Positions 36,364 through 47,603 of a DNA stretch of 64,000 nucleotides are shown one piece after another (positions within the stretch are counted from its first letter, which is position 1; each line of letters starts with the position of its first letter). Position numbers and translations under genes: made by a program. Source of the DNA: an uncultured Ferrovum sp. (GTDB lineage: Bacteria > Pseudomonadota > Gammaproteobacteria > Burkholderiales > Ferrovaceae); the NCBI GenBank assembly GCA_903893215.1, contig CAITLJ010000013.1:17920-81919 (forward strand), read 5' to 3'. The notes below the pieces were generated by a model, which saw only the letters and a list, made by a program, of their open reading frames with translations, ran no database searches and was not told the origin of the DNA.

Positions 36364-37055
36364 TTCATCCGGTTAACAGGGGCACAGTGCACGCAGGCGC
36401 GCGCCAGTCGCCGCGAAATGTTTGCCAGCTGGTGTTGGCCCGGTTGCCCGCCGCAGCCGGACTGGCCGGCCTGTTGCTGACTTCCGTCGCTCATGCGGAC
36501 GGCCTGACACGCCTGCGCGCCTTCATGGAGGGCGCGCGCTCCGGTCAGGCCGAATTCACCCAGCAACTTACGTCGCGCGATGGCAAGGTGCAGCCGGTGG
36601 TGTCCGGCAGCCTGGCCTTTCAGCGCCCCGGCCATTTTCGCTGGGACATCCAGAAGCCATACAAACAGTTGATCGTGGCGGACGGTGAAAAAATCTGGCT
36701 GTGGGATCCCGACCTCAACCAGGCCACCGTGAAGGGGCAGGACAAGGCCCTCGGTGCCAGTCCTGCCGCCTTGCTGGCGGGCGACGACACCCGTCTGGAG
36801 CGCGATTTTGCGCTCAAATCGCGCCCTGACGCCGAGGGCTTGGAGTGGGTGGAGGCCATCCCGCGATCCAGCGACGCTGGCTTTGACAGTATCCTGATCG
36901 GCTTTGCTGGCAGCGAACTGGCACGCATGGACCTGAAGGACAGCTTTGGTCAGCGCACGCGCATTGCCTTCAGCCACTTTCAGGGTGCGGTCGCCAGGGG
37001 GGGCGAGGCATTCCACTTCAAGCCGCCGGCGGGGGCCGACGTGGTGCGCGAATAG
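36360..37055 (+). CDS. lolA: outer-membrane lipoprotein carrier protein LolA
   Basis: A 231-residue periplasmic protein. A long N-region precedes a hydrophobic signal segment ending at AHA-DGL (about residue 46), and the mature part has [48 protein letters not shown], the hydrophobic barrel of LolA. It carries lipoproteins from LolCDE across the periplasm to LolB. The ATG overlaps the ftsK stop (ATGA). The gene order ftsK-lolA-rarA is conserved across beta- and gammaproteobacteria. The long N-terminus suggests the true start could be an internal GTG, but the coupled ATG is kept. Confidence 0.93.
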   Translation: MIHPVNRGTVHAGARQSPRNVCQLVLARLPAAAGLAGLLLTSVAHADGLTRLRAFMEGARSGQAEFTQQLTSRDGKVQPVVSGSLAFQRPGHFRWDIQKPYKQLIVADGEKIWLWDPDLNQATVKGQDKALGASPAALLAGDDTRLERDFALKSRPDAEGLEWVEAIPRSSDAGFDSILIGFAGSELARMDLKDSFGQRTRIAFSHFQGAVARGGEAFHFKPPAGADVVRE

Positions 37056-37057
37056 AC

Positions 37058-38368
37058 TTGGCCGCCGATCTGTTCGACGTCGAACCCACCCGGCCGCTGG
37101 CCGAGGCGCTGCGTCCCGCCACGCTGGATGAAGTGATCGGCCAATCGCACCTGCTGGGCCCGGGCAAACCGCTGCGCCTGGCGTTTCAGTCAGGCAAGCC
37201 ACACTCGATGATCCTGTGGGGCCCGCCCGGTGTCGGCAAGACCACCCTGGCGCGCCTTACGGCGCGTGCCTTCGCCTGCGAGTTCATTGCCCTCTCGGCG
37301 GTGTTTTCTGGCGTCAAGGACATTCGCGCCGCCATGGAGCAGGCCGGACAATTCCTGCAGCAGGGCAGGCAAACCATCCTGTTTGTGGACGAAATCCACC
37401 GCTTCAACAAGTCACAGCAGGATGCGCTGTTGCCCTACGCCGAGTCGGGGCTGATCACGCTGATCGGGGCCACCACCGAGAATCCCTCCTTTGAGGTGAA
37501 CTCGGCCCTGCTGTCACGAGCGCAGGTGTATGTGCTGAAGTCGCTCACCGACGAGGAACTGCTGTTGTTACTGGCGCGGGCGCGCGCCACGGCACTGGCC
37601 CATCTGACCTTTGATGACGATGCCGTGGCTACCCTTATAGGCTACGCCGACGGCGATGCACGTCGCTTTCTCAACCTGCTCGAACAGTGCAGCACGGCGG
37701 CGGGGGCCTCCGGCATTGCGCAGGTGAGTGGTGAATTCATCCAGAACGCGCTTACCCTGAACGCCCGACGCTTTGACAAGGGGGGCGATAATTTCTATGA
37801 CCAGATTTCGGCCCTGCACAAGTCGGTACGCGGTTCTCATCCCGATGCCGCCCTGTACTGGCTGTGCCGCATGCTCGACGGCGGCGCCGACCCGCGCTAT
37901 CTGGCGCGGCGCATTGTGCGCATGGCGTGGGAAGACATCGGCATTGCCGATCCGCGCGCCATGCAGATCGCCAACGATGCCGCACTGACCTTCGAGCGGC
38001 TGGGTTCACCCGAAGGTGAACTGGCACTCGGACAGGCGGTGATCTACCTGGCGTCGGCTGCCAAGAGCAACGCCGGTTACAACGCCTACAACCGTGCGCG
38101 CGCCTTTGTGGCGCAGGACAAGAGCCGCGAAGTGCCGGTGCACCTGCGTAATGCGCCGACCAAGCTGATGAAGGAACTCGGTCATGGTCATGCCTATCGC
38201 TATGCGCATGACGAACCCAATGCCTATGCGGCTGGCGAAACTTACCTGCCTGACGGCATGCCAGAACCGCAGTGGTACCAACCCGTGCCGCGCGGCCTGG
38301 AAGTGAAGATTGCCGAAAAGCTGGCCTGGCTGCGCAATCTTGACCGCGAGGCCGGGCAGGGCAGTTAG
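37058..38368 (+). CDS. rarA: replication-associated recombination protein A (MgsA/RarA AAA+ ATPase)
   Basis: A 436-residue clamp-loader-like AAA+ protein. After [14 protein letters not shown] comes Walker [10 protein letters not shown] at 55-63, Walker [21 protein letters not shown], sensor 1 [14 protein letters not shown], and the C-terminal tetramerisation region with [22 protein letters not shown] and [16 protein letters not shown]. RarA acts at stalled replication forks and interacts with SSB. The start is TTG 37058, two bases after the lolA stop, giving [20 protein letters not shown], the usual N-terminus. Confidence 0.95.
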   Translation: MAADLFDVEPTRPLAEALRPATLDEVIGQSHLLGPGKPLRLAFQSGKPHSMILWGPPGVGKTTLARLTARAFACEFIALSAVFSGVKDIRAAMEQAGQFLQQGRQTILFVDEIHRFNKSQQDALLPYAESGLITLIGATTENPSFEVNSALLSRAQVYVLKSLTDEELLLLLARARATALAHLTFDDDAVATLIGYADGDARRFLNLLEQCSTAAGASGIAQVSGEFIQNALTLNARRFDKGGDNFYDQISALHKSVRGSHPDAALYWLCRMLDGGADPRYLARRIVRMAWEDIGIADPRAMQIANDAALTFERLGSPEGELALGQAVIYLASAAKSNAGYNAYNRARAFVAQDKSREVPVHLRNAPTKLMKELGHGHAYRYAHDEPNAYAAGETYLPDGMPEPQWYQPVPRGLEVKIAEKLAWLRNLDREAGQGS

Positions 38369-38386
38369 TGGCAACCTTGCGTCAGA

Positions 38387-38758
38387 TCATGTTCCGGGAC
38401 GCAGCACCCAGGCGGCCGCCAGGATCAGGCCGCAAAATCCGGCACATACATGCAGCGACAGCACGATGGTCAGCCCCTGGCGGGCGTAGCGCGCGACCAC
38501 CCAGCCCAGCAGCCCGAGCACCAGGGCACAGGCCATGAATCCGGCGGGCAACTGGCCAGTTGGCCCCGGTAGTGGCGGAATTGCTGCTGCCGCCTGCGCC
38601 ACCGCCCGCAGCAGGGCCAGCAGCGCGGCAGCGCCCGCTGCCAGATGGGCGCGGCGCAGCAGCACCGGGCTGCGCACTTCGCGCAACACGTAGCCGACCA
38701 GTGTGATGCCAAGCAGGCCGGTGGTGCCCAGCAGGGTGAGGGTCAGGATATTCGACAC
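38387..38758 (-). CDS. small hydrophobic membrane protein, unknown function
   Basis: A 123-residue protein with four predicted TM helices (about residues 4-24, 36-57, 71-90 and 96-118), starting at GTG 38758. No family is recognised. It lies between rarA and the OsmB-like lipoprotein on the opposite strand. Its regular helix spacing and arginines at loop ends (YVLREVRSP, RRAHL, YARQG) support a real membrane protein, while the weak start leaves some doubt. Confidence 0.55.
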   Translation of the reverse strand: MSNILTLTLLGTTGLLGITLVGYVLREVRSPVLLRRAHLAAGAAALLALLRAVAQAAAAIPPLPGPTGQLPAGFMACALVLGLLGWVVARYARQGLTIVLSLHVCAGFCGLILAAAWVLRPGT

Positions 38759-38858
38759 GCGTCAGATTCTCCGGTGGGTGCAAAGCAGTGTGGGCCGCCG
38801 CCCGGACAGCTTCAGGGCCAGGCGCGAGAGTGTGGTTTTACCGTATTGGAGCATTCTC

Positions 38859-39065
38859 ATGAACAAGATCCAGTCAGTCGGCACGCTTCTGATGATTGCC
38901 AGTCTTGCCGCTTGCGGCAGCATGTCCCAACGTGGCGCAGACACTGCGGTCGGCGCCGGCGTCGGCGGTGTTGCCGGTGCTGTGCTTACCGGCGGCAGTG
39001 CCGTTGGTACCGTGGGTGGTGCCGTGGTGGGCGGGGTGATTGGCAACAGCGTCGAGAAAAAATGA
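38859..39065 (+). CDS. small glycine-zipper lipoprotein (OsmB-like)
   Basis: A 68-residue lipoprotein. The signal peptide MNKIQSVGTLLMIASLAAC ends in the lipobox LAAC (Cys19). The mature part is almost entirely a Gly/Val/Ala glycine-zipper repeat (GVGGVAGAVLTGGSAVGTVG) that likely forms a membrane-inserted helix, then KK. OsmB and related stress-induced outer-membrane proteins share this plan. A GGAG site lies just before the ATG. Role inferred only: envelope stress or osmotic response. Confidence 0.85.
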   Translation: MNKIQSVGTLLMIASLAACGSMSQRGADTAVGAGVGGVAGAVLTGGSAVGTVGGAVVGGVIGNSVEKK

Positions 39066-39197
39066 TCCGCCGACTTTAAAACTCCCATCCTGGTCCCCAT
39101 CGGTTTTGCTCTGGCTAAAAAAACGGTAAGGCAAATTTTGCCGCATCCGGCCGCCAGTCGGTGAATCCGCGTGACTGCGCATGCTGCTCCGCGATAA

Positions 39198-40514
<1,317 letters not shown>

Positions 40515-40598
40515 GCGCGCACCGAGCCGGCAAGGACCCGGTCGCGCCGCGCACGGATAAGGCGCGCACGTCGCGCGCCGCAGCCAGTGCAATCTGGC

Positions 40599-42134
40599 TC
40601 AGCGTGACCGCAGCGGCAGGCTGCCCAGACTGGCCGAAAAGGGCGGCTGATAGTCTGCTTCAAAGCGCTTGAGGATGTCGTAGTAGCCGCGCACGCTGTC
40701 CACGAAGTTGACCGGCTCGCCGCCGCGGGCGTAACCCGCCTTCAGGTCCTGAAACACGGCCGGGTCGGCCAGGCTGGGCAGCATGCGCTTGACGTCCACC
40801 CAGCTCGATGGATTCAGGCCCTGGCGCTGCGCCAGCATGCGGGCATCTTCCAGATGGCCACCCCCCACGTTGTAGGCCGCCAGCGCCAGCCACAGGCGGT
40901 CCGGCATCTGGATCCGCGCAGGCAGGCCGTCGATCAGCTGTCCCAGATAGCGCGCTGCGGCGGGAATCGCCTCGGCCGGGTCGAGCCGGTTGGCCACCCC
41001 CAGCGAATCGGCTGTGTCGGCAGTCAGCATCATGATGCCGCGCACACCGGTCGGGCTGGTCGCCTGCGGATTCCATTTTGATTCCTGGTAGGCAAGAGCA
41101 GCCAGCAGGCGCCAGTCCAGTCCGGTGCCGGACTGTGCATGCTTGAACAGCGGCACAAAGCGTGGCAAAACGCTCAGGCGGCGCTGCAGCAGACCCTCCA
41201 CGTCCTGATAACCCAGCATGCCCAGGTGGCCGAAATAGTGCTCGGTCAACTCGGTCAGCTCGCCGTTGTTGGAGATACGGTTGAAGAAACTGGTGGCGCG
41301 CCGGAACAGCGCGTCCTCGCGGCCCAGTGGAAACGCCCAGCACTGATGTTGCGGTTGTCCGAGCGCAAACGCCACGCCCAGCGACGGATAGTACTGCTGG
41401 GCCAATTGCACCTGGTCAGAATCGGCCACGGCATAGGCAATCTCGCCCGCCTCCACCTTGGCGAGCAGGTCGACCGGGTCGATATGCATGTTGACGCGCT
41501 GCAGTTGCAGCGAGCGATGTCCGTGCCTGCGCTTTTCTTCCAGCATGTCAGCATGTGCGCTATCGGCCTGAACTGCCACGGCCTCGCCATCCAGATCATC
41601 GAGATCATCCGGCCGGCTGCGGTGACGGGCGCTGTATACCAGTTGCGGGGTCACCCGGCGATAGGGGCCGGTGAACCGTGCGTCGCGGGTCCAGTGCGGG
41701 TCTTCGAGCAGGCCGGCAGCCGCGAAATGCGCGCGACGCGAGTACAGCGCCCAGCGGATCTCGCTCAGCGATTCAAGCACCAGGAAGCGCACCGCCTTCT
41801 TCTGTTCCTTGGCAAAGCGCCGCGCCAGTTCCACCTCCAGGCCACTCAGGCTGCCGTCCGGGTTGACGTGATAGATCGCGGTTCCCGGGCGGGTGGCCAC
41901 CACCAGTTCGCTGCTTTCGTCGGAGGGCATCACCTGCGGTGGCGGGCTGATTGCATGAATCCGCGTGGCCACCACGCCAGTCTGCTTGCAGCTTGCCAGC
42001 AAGGCAGCGGCACCTGGCAGCAGGCCTGCTGTTGCCCCGCGCAGCAACCCGCCGGTCGCGGCGGACAAAGAGGGCGTGAGCAGTATCCCAGCAGGCAGAC
42101 GCGCAAGCCAGCGGCGCCGACCCTGCGCTATCAT
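40599..42134 (-). CDS. mltF: membrane-bound lytic murein transglycosylase F
   Basis: A protein of about 511 residues with a solute-binding-protein-like N-terminal module (residues about 75-310) followed by an SLT lysozyme-like domain. The catalytic Glu is in LAALAYQESKWNPQATSPTGVRGIMML, the conserved SLT motif. A signal region with ASCKQ suggests lipid modification of Cys (lipoprotein anchoring). MltF cleaves peptidoglycan, yielding 1,6-anhydromuropeptides, and the N-terminal module modulates activity. ATG 42134 is preferred; 42173 would overlap the ispD start on the other strand. The frame stays open far upstream, but only inside ispD. Confidence 0.92.
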   Translation of the reverse strand: MIAQGRRRWLARLPAGILLTPSLSAATGGLLRGATAGLLPGAAALLASCKQTGVVATRIHAISPPPQVMPSDESSELVVATRPGTAIYHVNPDGSLSGLEVELARRFAKEQKKAVRFLVLESLSEIRWALYSRRAHFAAAGLLEDPHWTRDARFTGPYRRVTPQLVYSARHRSRPDDLDDLDGEAVAVQADSAHADMLEEKRRHGHRSLQLQRVNMHIDPVDLLAKVEAGEIAYAVADSDQVQLAQQYYPSLGVAFALGQPQHQCWAFPLGREDALFRRATSFFNRISNNGELTELTEHYFGHLGMLGYQDVEGLLQRRLSVLPRFVPLFKHAQSGTGLDWRLLAALAYQESKWNPQATSPTGVRGIMMLTADTADSLGVANRLDPAEAIPAAARYLGQLIDGLPARIQMPDRLWLALAAYNVGGGHLEDARMLAQRQGLNPSSWVDVKRMLPSLADPAVFQDLKAGYARGGEPVNFVDSVRGYYDILKRFEADYQPPFSASLGSLPLRSR

Positions 42135-42161
42135 CGCGCTCTGCCCTTTTTTGGACGTGTC

Positions 42162-42890
42162 GTGTCGATTCATGTGCTGATACCTGCCGGCGGGTCCGGC
42201 AGCCGGTTTGGCGCCAGCGTACCCAAGCAGTTCCTTGCCTTGCAAGGCAGGCTGGTGCTGGAGTGGAGCCTTGCGCCGTTTCTGGCCGAGCCGGCCATAA
42301 ACCATATCTGGGTGGCGCTCACCGACCAGGTGCCGGAGGATGCCGAACAGATGTTGGCCCGGTTGCGTCGCCGCCATCCCGGACGCCTGCATTGTCTGGA
42401 CTGTGCCGGGGCATCGCGCGCGATCACGGTGGCCAACGCGCTCGAACTGATCGCCGAGCATAGTGAACACGACGACCCCTGGGTGCTGGTGCACGATGCT
42501 GCGCGCCCTGGGCTCGGGCGCGCAGCGCTCGATCGCTTGCTGGCGGCCCTGCAAACCGAGCCGGTGGGCGCCTTGCTGGCGGTGCCGCTGGCCGACACCC
42601 TCAAGCAGGCGGAGGCTCGCGCAGATGGCGCCGCGCAGGTGGCTGCTACCGTGCCACGCGCCGGATTGTGGCAAGCCCAGACACCGCAGGCTTTCCGTTT
42701 GGGGCTGCTGCAGCGCGCACTGCGCGCGGCCGGCGACAGCGTGACCGATGAAGCCAGCGCCGTCGAGGCGCTGGGACTGGCACCCCTGCTGGTGGAAGGC
42801 GACCCCCGCAATCTCAAACTGACACGCCCCAGCGATGCGTTGCTGCTCGATGCACTGCTGGCAGCACAAGAGGAGCACCCATGCGGATAG
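42162..42890 (+). CDS. ispD: 2-C-methyl-D-erythritol 4-phosphate cytidylyltransferase
   Basis: A 242-residue MEP pathway enzyme. The N-terminal GTG-initiated [22 protein letters not shown] holds the nucleotide-binding Gly/Arg/Lys residues, [14 protein letters not shown] contains the conserved Asp, and [21 protein letters not shown] follows as in the family. It makes CDP-methylerythritol on the path to isoprenoids that feed the crt and bch genes. GTG 42162 is the only plausible start, as no ATG is in frame nearby; the gene begins 28 bases from the divergent mltF. Its stop overlaps ispF by 10 bases. Confidence 0.94.
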   Translation: MSIHVLIPAGGSGSRFGASVPKQFLALQGRLVLEWSLAPFLAEPAINHIWVALTDQVPEDAEQMLARLRRRHPGRLHCLDCAGASRAITVANALELIAEHSEHDDPWVLVHDAARPGLGRAALDRLLAALQTEPVGALLAVPLADTLKQAEARADGAAQVAATVPRAGLWQAQTPQAFRLGLLQRALRAAGDSVTDEASAVEALGLAPLLVEGDPRNLKLTRPSDALLLDALLAAQEEHPCG

Positions 42891-43378
42891 GCCACGGTTT
42901 TGATGTGCATGCCCTGGTGGAAGGGCGCGACCTGATCATCGGTGGCGTGAAGATCGACCACCCACGGGGCTTGCTGGGTCATTCGGACGCGGACGTGCTG
43001 CTGCACGCGATCAGTGACGCCATTCTCGGTGCGGCTGCCCTGGGCGACATCGGTCGCCATTTTCCGGATACGGACGCCCGCTGGCGCGGTGCCGACAGTC
43101 GCATGCTGCTGCGCGAGGTGGTGCGACTGGCTGGCGAGCGCGGCTGGCAGGTGGGCAACGTGGATGCCACCATCATCGCCCAGGCACCGCGCATGGCGCC
43201 GCACATTGCGCAGATGCGTCAGCATCTGGTCGCCGATCTTGGTGTGGTCGAAGACGCGGTGAACGTGAAGGCCACCACCACCGAAAAACTGGGTTTTACC
43301 GGGCGCGGTGAAGGCATCGCCGCCGAAGCCGTGTGCCTGCTCATCGCGCGCATGCCATCAGGTCGCGCGCCAAACTGA
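42881..43378 (+). CDS. ispF: 2-C-methyl-D-erythritol 2,4-cyclodiphosphate synthase
   Basis: A 165-residue trimeric metal enzyme. The metal ligands are Asp8 and His10 (GFDVHAL), with His in [28 protein letters not shown] and [24 protein letters not shown] are the other family motifs. It cyclises the CDP-ME2P intermediate to MEcPP, two steps after IspD in the same pathway. It starts inside the last codons of ispD. Its last 38 bases overlap the convergent kinase gene. Confidence 0.96.
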   Translation: MRIGHGFDVHALVEGRDLIIGGVKIDHPRGLLGHSDADVLLHAISDAILGAAALGDIGRHFPDTDARWRGADSRMLLREVVRLAGERGWQVGNVDATIIAQAPRMAPHIAQMRQHLVADLGVVEDAVNVKATTTEKLGFTGRGEGIAAEAVCLLIARMPSGRAPN

Positions 43379-44171
43379 AACAGTCCGGGTAACGCTCGGC
43401 CGGATCGCGTGCCATGGCCCGTTGCACCAGCCCGATCAGCGCCGGGCTGGCATCGGGTGCCAGTTGCTGCAGCGGCGCCGGCGCTTCGTGCAGGATGCGC
43501 TGGATGGTGCCCGGGCCACCATCACCGGGAAACGGATGCTGTCCGGCCAGCAGTTCGTATAGCACCACGCCCAGCGCATAGACGTCGGTGGCCCGGCTGG
43601 GGGCGCGTTCCAGCAACTGTTCCGGCGCCATGTAAGCGGGTGAGCCCAGAAAGCCACCCAGCTGGGTCCGCTCTGCCCAGCCGATCTGCGCTGCGCCGAA
43701 GTCGATGATTTTTACCTCACCGGTTTCCGCCAGCAGGATGTTGGCGGGTTTCAGGTCGCGGTGCAGCACCTGGCAGCTGTGGACGTAGTCGAGCGCGCGC
43801 GCGCACCGGAACATCAGCGCCAGTACCTGCGCCTGCGGCAGCCGGTGTTCCGGCCGGCAGTAGTGGCGCAACGCCACCCCTGGCACGTATTCCATGACGA
43901 TGAACTGGCGCGGGCCATCCAGCTGTGCCTCGATCATGCGCACGATGTTGGGATGGTCGAGTTTGCCCACCAGCGAGGCCTCGTTGGCGAACAGTCGCTG
44001 CAACCGTTCCACTTCTGGCGCGCCGTACTGGTCTTCGAAGTCGGCAATCTTGAGTGCCACCAGCTTGCCATCGCGGCCGTCCTCGGCCAGGTACACCACC
44101 GCCGACGTGCCCCGCGCCAGCACCCGCAGCAGCAGGTATTCACCCAGCCGTTCCTGCAGGTCGCTGAACAT
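43341..44171 (-). CDS. serine/threonine protein kinase (Hanks type)
   Basis: A 276-residue eukaryotic-like kinase consisting mainly of the catalytic domain. Gly-rich start [14 protein letters not shown], the ATP-binding Lys41 (VALKIADF), the catalytic loop [10 protein letters not shown] at 137-146 and DFGAAQ at 157-162, APE as MAPEQLL, and [15 protein letters not shown] are intact, so activity is expected. There is no TM segment or extracellular sensor domain, so regulation must come through partners. It follows mnmH by 2 bases. The target is not known; proximity to type II secretion and mnmH is suggestive only. Confidence 0.93.
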   Translation of the reverse strand: MFSDLQERLGEYLLLRVLARGTSAVVYLAEDGRDGKLVALKIADFEDQYGAPEVERLQRLFANEASLVGKLDHPNIVRMIEAQLDGPRQFIVMEYVPGVALRHYCRPEHRLPQAQVLALMFRCARALDYVHSCQVLHRDLKPANILLAETGEVKIIDFGAAQIGWAERTQLGGFLGSPAYMAPEQLLERAPSRATDVYALGVVLYELLAGQHPFPGDGGPGTIQRILHEAPAPLQQLAPDASPALIGLVQRAMARDPAERYPDCFSLARDLMACAR

Positions 44172-44173
44172 GC

Positions 44174-45322
44174 TCAGGCGCCTGCGCTCAACACAGCCTG
44201 ATCGATCGGCGCTGGCACAGGGGTGGCCGTATTGTCATTGACCTTATCTGCCGCTGGAAGTGAAGGTGGATTGTCGATCAGGGCCTGCGCCATGCGGCCG
44301 AAATCGTCGTCTGCCAGTGCGCCGCCGTCGAGCACCAGCGCATGACCCAGGTGCGTGTAGTTGCCATTGCTGGAGCGCCGGTACAGGGCGTCATAGTGCT
44401 TGCGCAGCAGCGCCTCGACCAGTTGGGCAAAACGGCCCTGTCGGACCAGGTCGGTCCAGGCAGCGATCTGTTCGTTGCCATGCAGTTCGCGCAGACGCAA
44501 CAGCATGTCGACCAGCTGTTCCGGAGACTGCAGGAAGTGCGCGTAATCCGCCAGCAGGAGTTCGACCCGCGCCATTTCGTTGGCCACAATTCGCGCACAG
44601 GCGCTTGCCCGCATTGCCACCATCAGGGCCTCGGGCACATGCAGCAGGCCGATCCTTCGGCTCTCGGCTTCGACGAATACCGGGCGCGCCGGATCGAGCT
44701 TGCCCAGCGCTGCGTGCAGATGATTTTCGAACAGACGCTGGCTGGGTTGCGGCTGGTCGGGCAGGGCACCCAGCACCGACCCGCGATGCGCTGCCAGCAC
44801 TTCCAGGTCGAGCACCTGGGCACCGGCGGCCTGCAGGGCCAACAGCAGGCGACTCTTGCCCGATCCGGTCGGGCCGCAAACCACACAAAACCGGAACCGC
44901 GCTGGCAGTTCGTTCAGCTTTTGCACCACATGGGCGCGCCAGCGCTTGTAGCCGCCCGGCAGCTGCAGGGCATCCCAGCCCACGGCGCGCAGCACGGTGG
45001 TCATCGACCCGCTGCGCATGCCGCCCCGCCAACACACCACCAGCGGGCGCCAGGTCTTCGGCCTGTCCGCAAAGGCCGAGTTCAGATGGTTGGCGATATT
45101 GGCGCTGACCATGGCCGCCCCCAGCCGACGTGCGGCGAAAGGGTCGACCTGCTTGTAGAGGGTGCCAACCTCGGCTCGCTGGGCATCATCGAGCACCGGG
45201 TGGTTGACACTGCCAGGCAGGTGGTCGAGCGCGAACTCGGCTGGCGAACGCACGTCGATGATGGTGTCGAACGCGCTGAAGTCATCCAGGTCAACCGCCC
45301 CTGCGCGCTCGTGGGGTCGCAT
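44174..45322 (-). CDS. mnmH: tRNA 2-selenouridine synthase
   Basis: A 382-residue enzyme (SelU/YbbB). The N-terminal rhodanese domain has the catalytic Cys97 in VVCWRGGMRS, and the second domain has the P-loop GPTGSGKS (150-157), after GGYKRWRA, the family link. It converts 2-thiouridine at the tRNA wobble position to 2-selenouridine with selenophosphate through a geranylated intermediate. The ATG overlaps the algC stop (TGATG). The adjacent kinase gene and the absence of selD here are notable but not decisive. Confidence 0.94.
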   Translation of the reverse strand: MRPHERAGAVDLDDFSAFDTIIDVRSPAEFALDHLPGSVNHPVLDDAQRAEVGTLYKQVDPFAARRLGAAMVSANIANHLNSAFADRPKTWRPLVVCWRGGMRSGSMTTVLRAVGWDALQLPGGYKRWRAHVVQKLNELPARFRFCVVCGPTGSGKSRLLLALQAAGAQVLDLEVLAAHRGSVLGALPDQPQPSQRLFENHLHAALGKLDPARPVFVEAESRRIGLLHVPEALMVAMRASACARIVANEMARVELLLADYAHFLQSPEQLVDMLLRLRELHGNEQIAAWTDLVRQGRFAQLVEALLRKHYDALYRRSSNGNYTHLGHALVLDGGALADDDFGRMAQALIDNPPSLPAADKVNDNTATPVPAPIDQAVLSAGA

Positions 45323-46701
45323 CAGAAGGGCAGACGGGCGTCGGGACGTACGGCCAGGATCGCGCGGCGGAAGTCCTCCTGGATCCGCGTCAGAGCCTGC
45401 GTACTGTCGGCTTCAAAGCGCAGCACCACCACTGGCGTGGTGTTGCTGGAGCGCGCCAGGCCAAAACCGTCGGCGTATTCCACGCGCACGCCATCGATAT
45501 CGATGATCTCGCGTGCCTGCGTAAAGCCACCCGCCTGGCGCAGCGCGTTGATCAGCGTGACGTTCTCGCCCTCAGCCAGCGGAATCTGCAATTCCGGCGT
45601 GCTCACCGCATCCGGCAGGGCGGCCAGTGCCGCATCCAGGTCGGGTACCTTGCTGAGGATTTCCAGCAGTCGCGCGCCGGCATACAGGCCGTCATCAAAA
45701 CCATACCAGCGCTCCTTGAAGAAGAAATGACCGCTCATTTCGCCGGCCAGCAACGCGCCGGTCTCGCGCATGCGTGTCTTGATCAGCGAGTGGCCGGTCT
45801 TCCACATGGTGGGCTGGCCCCCGTGGCTGCGCACCCAGTCGAACAGGTGGCGGGTACATTTCACGTCGAAGATGATCTCGGCGCCGGCGTTGCGCGACAG
45901 CACGTCGGCGGCAAACAGCATCAGCTGGCGGTCTGGATAAATGATCTGGCCGCTGCGCGTGACCACACCGAGGCGATCGCCGTCACCGTCAAAGGCCAGG
46001 CCGATTTCGCCATCGCCCTGCGCCAGCGCACGGATCAGATCCTGCAGGTTTTCCGGCTGGGAAGGGTCGGGGTGATGATTGGGGAAATGACCATCCACTT
46101 CGCAGAACATCGGCTGTACGGTGCAACCCAGGCGGCGGTACAGCTCAGGTGCGAAGGCACCGGGAATGCCGTTGCCGCAATCGACCACAATCTTCATCGG
46201 ACGGGCGAGCCTGATGTCGCCGGTGATGCGGCGCAGGTAGGCCTCGTTGATCGATTCTTCGCGCGCGCTGCCGACACCATCGACAAATTCGCCGGCTTCG
46301 ATGCGGGCGCGGAGGGCCTGCACGGCATCCCCGGCCACTGGGGCGCCGCCCATCACCATCTTGAGCCCGTTGTAGTCCGGGGGGTTATGCGAACCGGTCA
46401 CCATGATGCCGGTGCTGGCCGCCATTTCGTGCGCGGCAAAATACAGCATGGGGGTGGCCACTGCACCGACGTCGATCACTTCCATGCCGGTGGAGCGCAG
46501 GCCTTCACACAAGGCTTCGGACAGCGCCGGACCGGACAGGCGCCCGTCCCGGCCGATCGCCACCGTTGGCAGACCACGCAGCCGCGCTTCCGAACCAAAG
46601 GCCCGGCCGATCTGGCGGGTGATGTCGGGCGTCAGCGTCTTGCCGACGATTCCGCGAATGTCATAGGCCTTGAAAATTTCCCGGGGCAGAGGCAGTGGCA
46701 T
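45322..46701 (-). CDS. algC: phosphomannomutase/phosphoglucomutase
   Basis: A 459-residue alpha-D-phosphohexomutase. FKAYDIRGIVGK at the start, the phosphoserine loop TGSHNPPDYNG (Ser104), the metal-binding DGDGDRLGVV and the sugar-binding GEMSGHFFF are intact. It interconverts hexose 1- and 6-phosphates for polysaccharide, LPS or exopolysaccharide precursors. ATG 46701 is chosen for the family N-terminus; the open frame continues toward gspN. Gene symbol manB/algC is chosen for the dual-specific form. It lies downstream of the gsp run at 59 bases and may share transcription. Confidence 0.93.
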   Translation of the reverse strand: MPLPLPREIFKAYDIRGIVGKTLTPDITRQIGRAFGSEARLRGLPTVAIGRDGRLSGPALSEALCEGLRSTGMEVIDVGAVATPMLYFAAHEMAASTGIMVTGSHNPPDYNGLKMVMGGAPVAGDAVQALRARIEAGEFVDGVGSAREESINEAYLRRITGDIRLARPMKIVVDCGNGIPGAFAPELYRRLGCTVQPMFCEVDGHFPNHHPDPSQPENLQDLIRALAQGDGEIGLAFDGDGDRLGVVTRSGQIIYPDRQLMLFAADVLSRNAGAEIIFDVKCTRHLFDWVRSHGGQPTMWKTGHSLIKTRMRETGALLAGEMSGHFFFKERWYGFDDGLYAGARLLEILSKVPDLDAALAALPDAVSTPELQIPLAEGENVTLINALRQAGGFTQAREIIDIDGVRVEYADGFGLARSSNTTPVVVLRFEADSTQALTRIQEDFRRAILAVRPDARLPF

Positions 46702-46760
46702 TGAAAGGACTCGGTGTGATTCAGGAAAGGGACACCCGCGCATTATCGCTGGTGTAAGGA

Positions 46761-47603
46761 TCAACGACCAGACCCGTCCGGGACCGGTGTAGCCGCCGCC
46801 CGCCATGGTAAGGCAATTGCCACGCGACCACTGTCATCTGGCGCACCAAGCAAGCCAAGCAGGGGCTGCAGCGTCACGCGGTGTAAGGCATCACTCTGGA
46901 CGAATCCCTGCAGGCTGAAGCGCCCATCAAGCGCCACCTGTCCGTCACCTTGCACGGTGAGCGGTCCGTTCAGTGTGCGCAACTGGTAATGACCTTCCGT
47001 GCCGTCCAGCAGACAACGTGCCTGCCAGTTGCCCAGCGGCGCTACCGGGCTCTGGGCGATCACCGCATCGTGCCATTCGAGCGTGACCTCTCCGTGCAGC
47101 CCGTCAAAACCGATCTGCAGCGCGTCCGCGCTCAGCGCGACCTGGCCACGCGGCTGCAACAGGCGCAAGGCAGGGATCGCGTCAGGCAATGCCTCTGCGG
47201 GGGACTGCAGGTGCACCTCACGCAGTGCCAGTGTGCGCAGGCCTGGGGTGAGATTCAGTGAGCCGGACCATGGGGGGAGGGCCATGGCCGCAACTGGTGC
47301 TGCGGCTGCGGGGGTGCCAGCGCCCACCACAAGGGAAGCCAGCCGCAGTTCGGGTTGCAACCAAGGGCCGAAACCCAGTGCCCAATGCCAACGACCGAGC
47401 GACCTGGGGGCGGCGCCGGGTGCGGTGAGCGCTACCGAAGCGCTACCTGACCACAGGCTGTCCTGCACGTCGGTCAGTTGCAGCACCGACACATGGCCTT
47501 TGTCCAGCAGCCACGGAATCAGAGTGGCTGGCGCATCCAGCACGGCGGTCACCGCAGCCCCCAAGGTCAAGCCAAAGGCCACCCACCAGCCAGTGCGGCT
47601 CAT
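46761..47603 (-). CDS. gspN: type II secretion system protein N
   Basis: A 280-residue inner-membrane protein with a short N-terminal TM anchor (GWWVAFGLTLGAAVTAVL) and a periplasmic beta-rich domain; VQDSLWSGSASVALTAPG is the GspN-like segment found after the anchor. GspN is a non-universal accessory component that lies after gspM in many systems. The ATG overlaps the gspM stop (ATGA). Sequence conservation is low in this family, so assignment leans on its position as the last gsp gene. Confidence 0.85.
   Translation of the reverse strand: MSRTGWWVAFGLTLGAAVTAVLDAPATLIPWLLDKGHVSVLQLTDVQDSLWSGSASVALTAPGAAPRSLGRWHWALGFGPWLQPELRLASLVVGAGTPAAAAPVAAMALPPWSGSLNLTPGLRTLALREVHLQSPAEALPDAIPALRLLQPRGQVALSADALQIGFDGLHGEVTLEWHDAVIAQSPVAPLGNWQARCLLDGTEGHYQLRTLNGPLTVQGDGQVALDGRFSLQGFVQSDALHRVTLQPLLGLLGAPDDSGRVAIALPWRAAATPVPDGSGR

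Noticed and set aside
38382..38783. Alternative 133-codon minus-strand frame overlapping the small membrane protein
   Set aside because: It is Arg/Pro/His-rich without membrane helices, unlike the 123-residue frame in the same place, which has four regular hydrophobic segments.
39130..39142. Palindrome GGCAAA-T-TTTGCC between the lipoprotein and serS
   Set aside because: Short (6-base arms), no T-run and no match to a known operator, so it is mentioned only under serS and not called as a feature.
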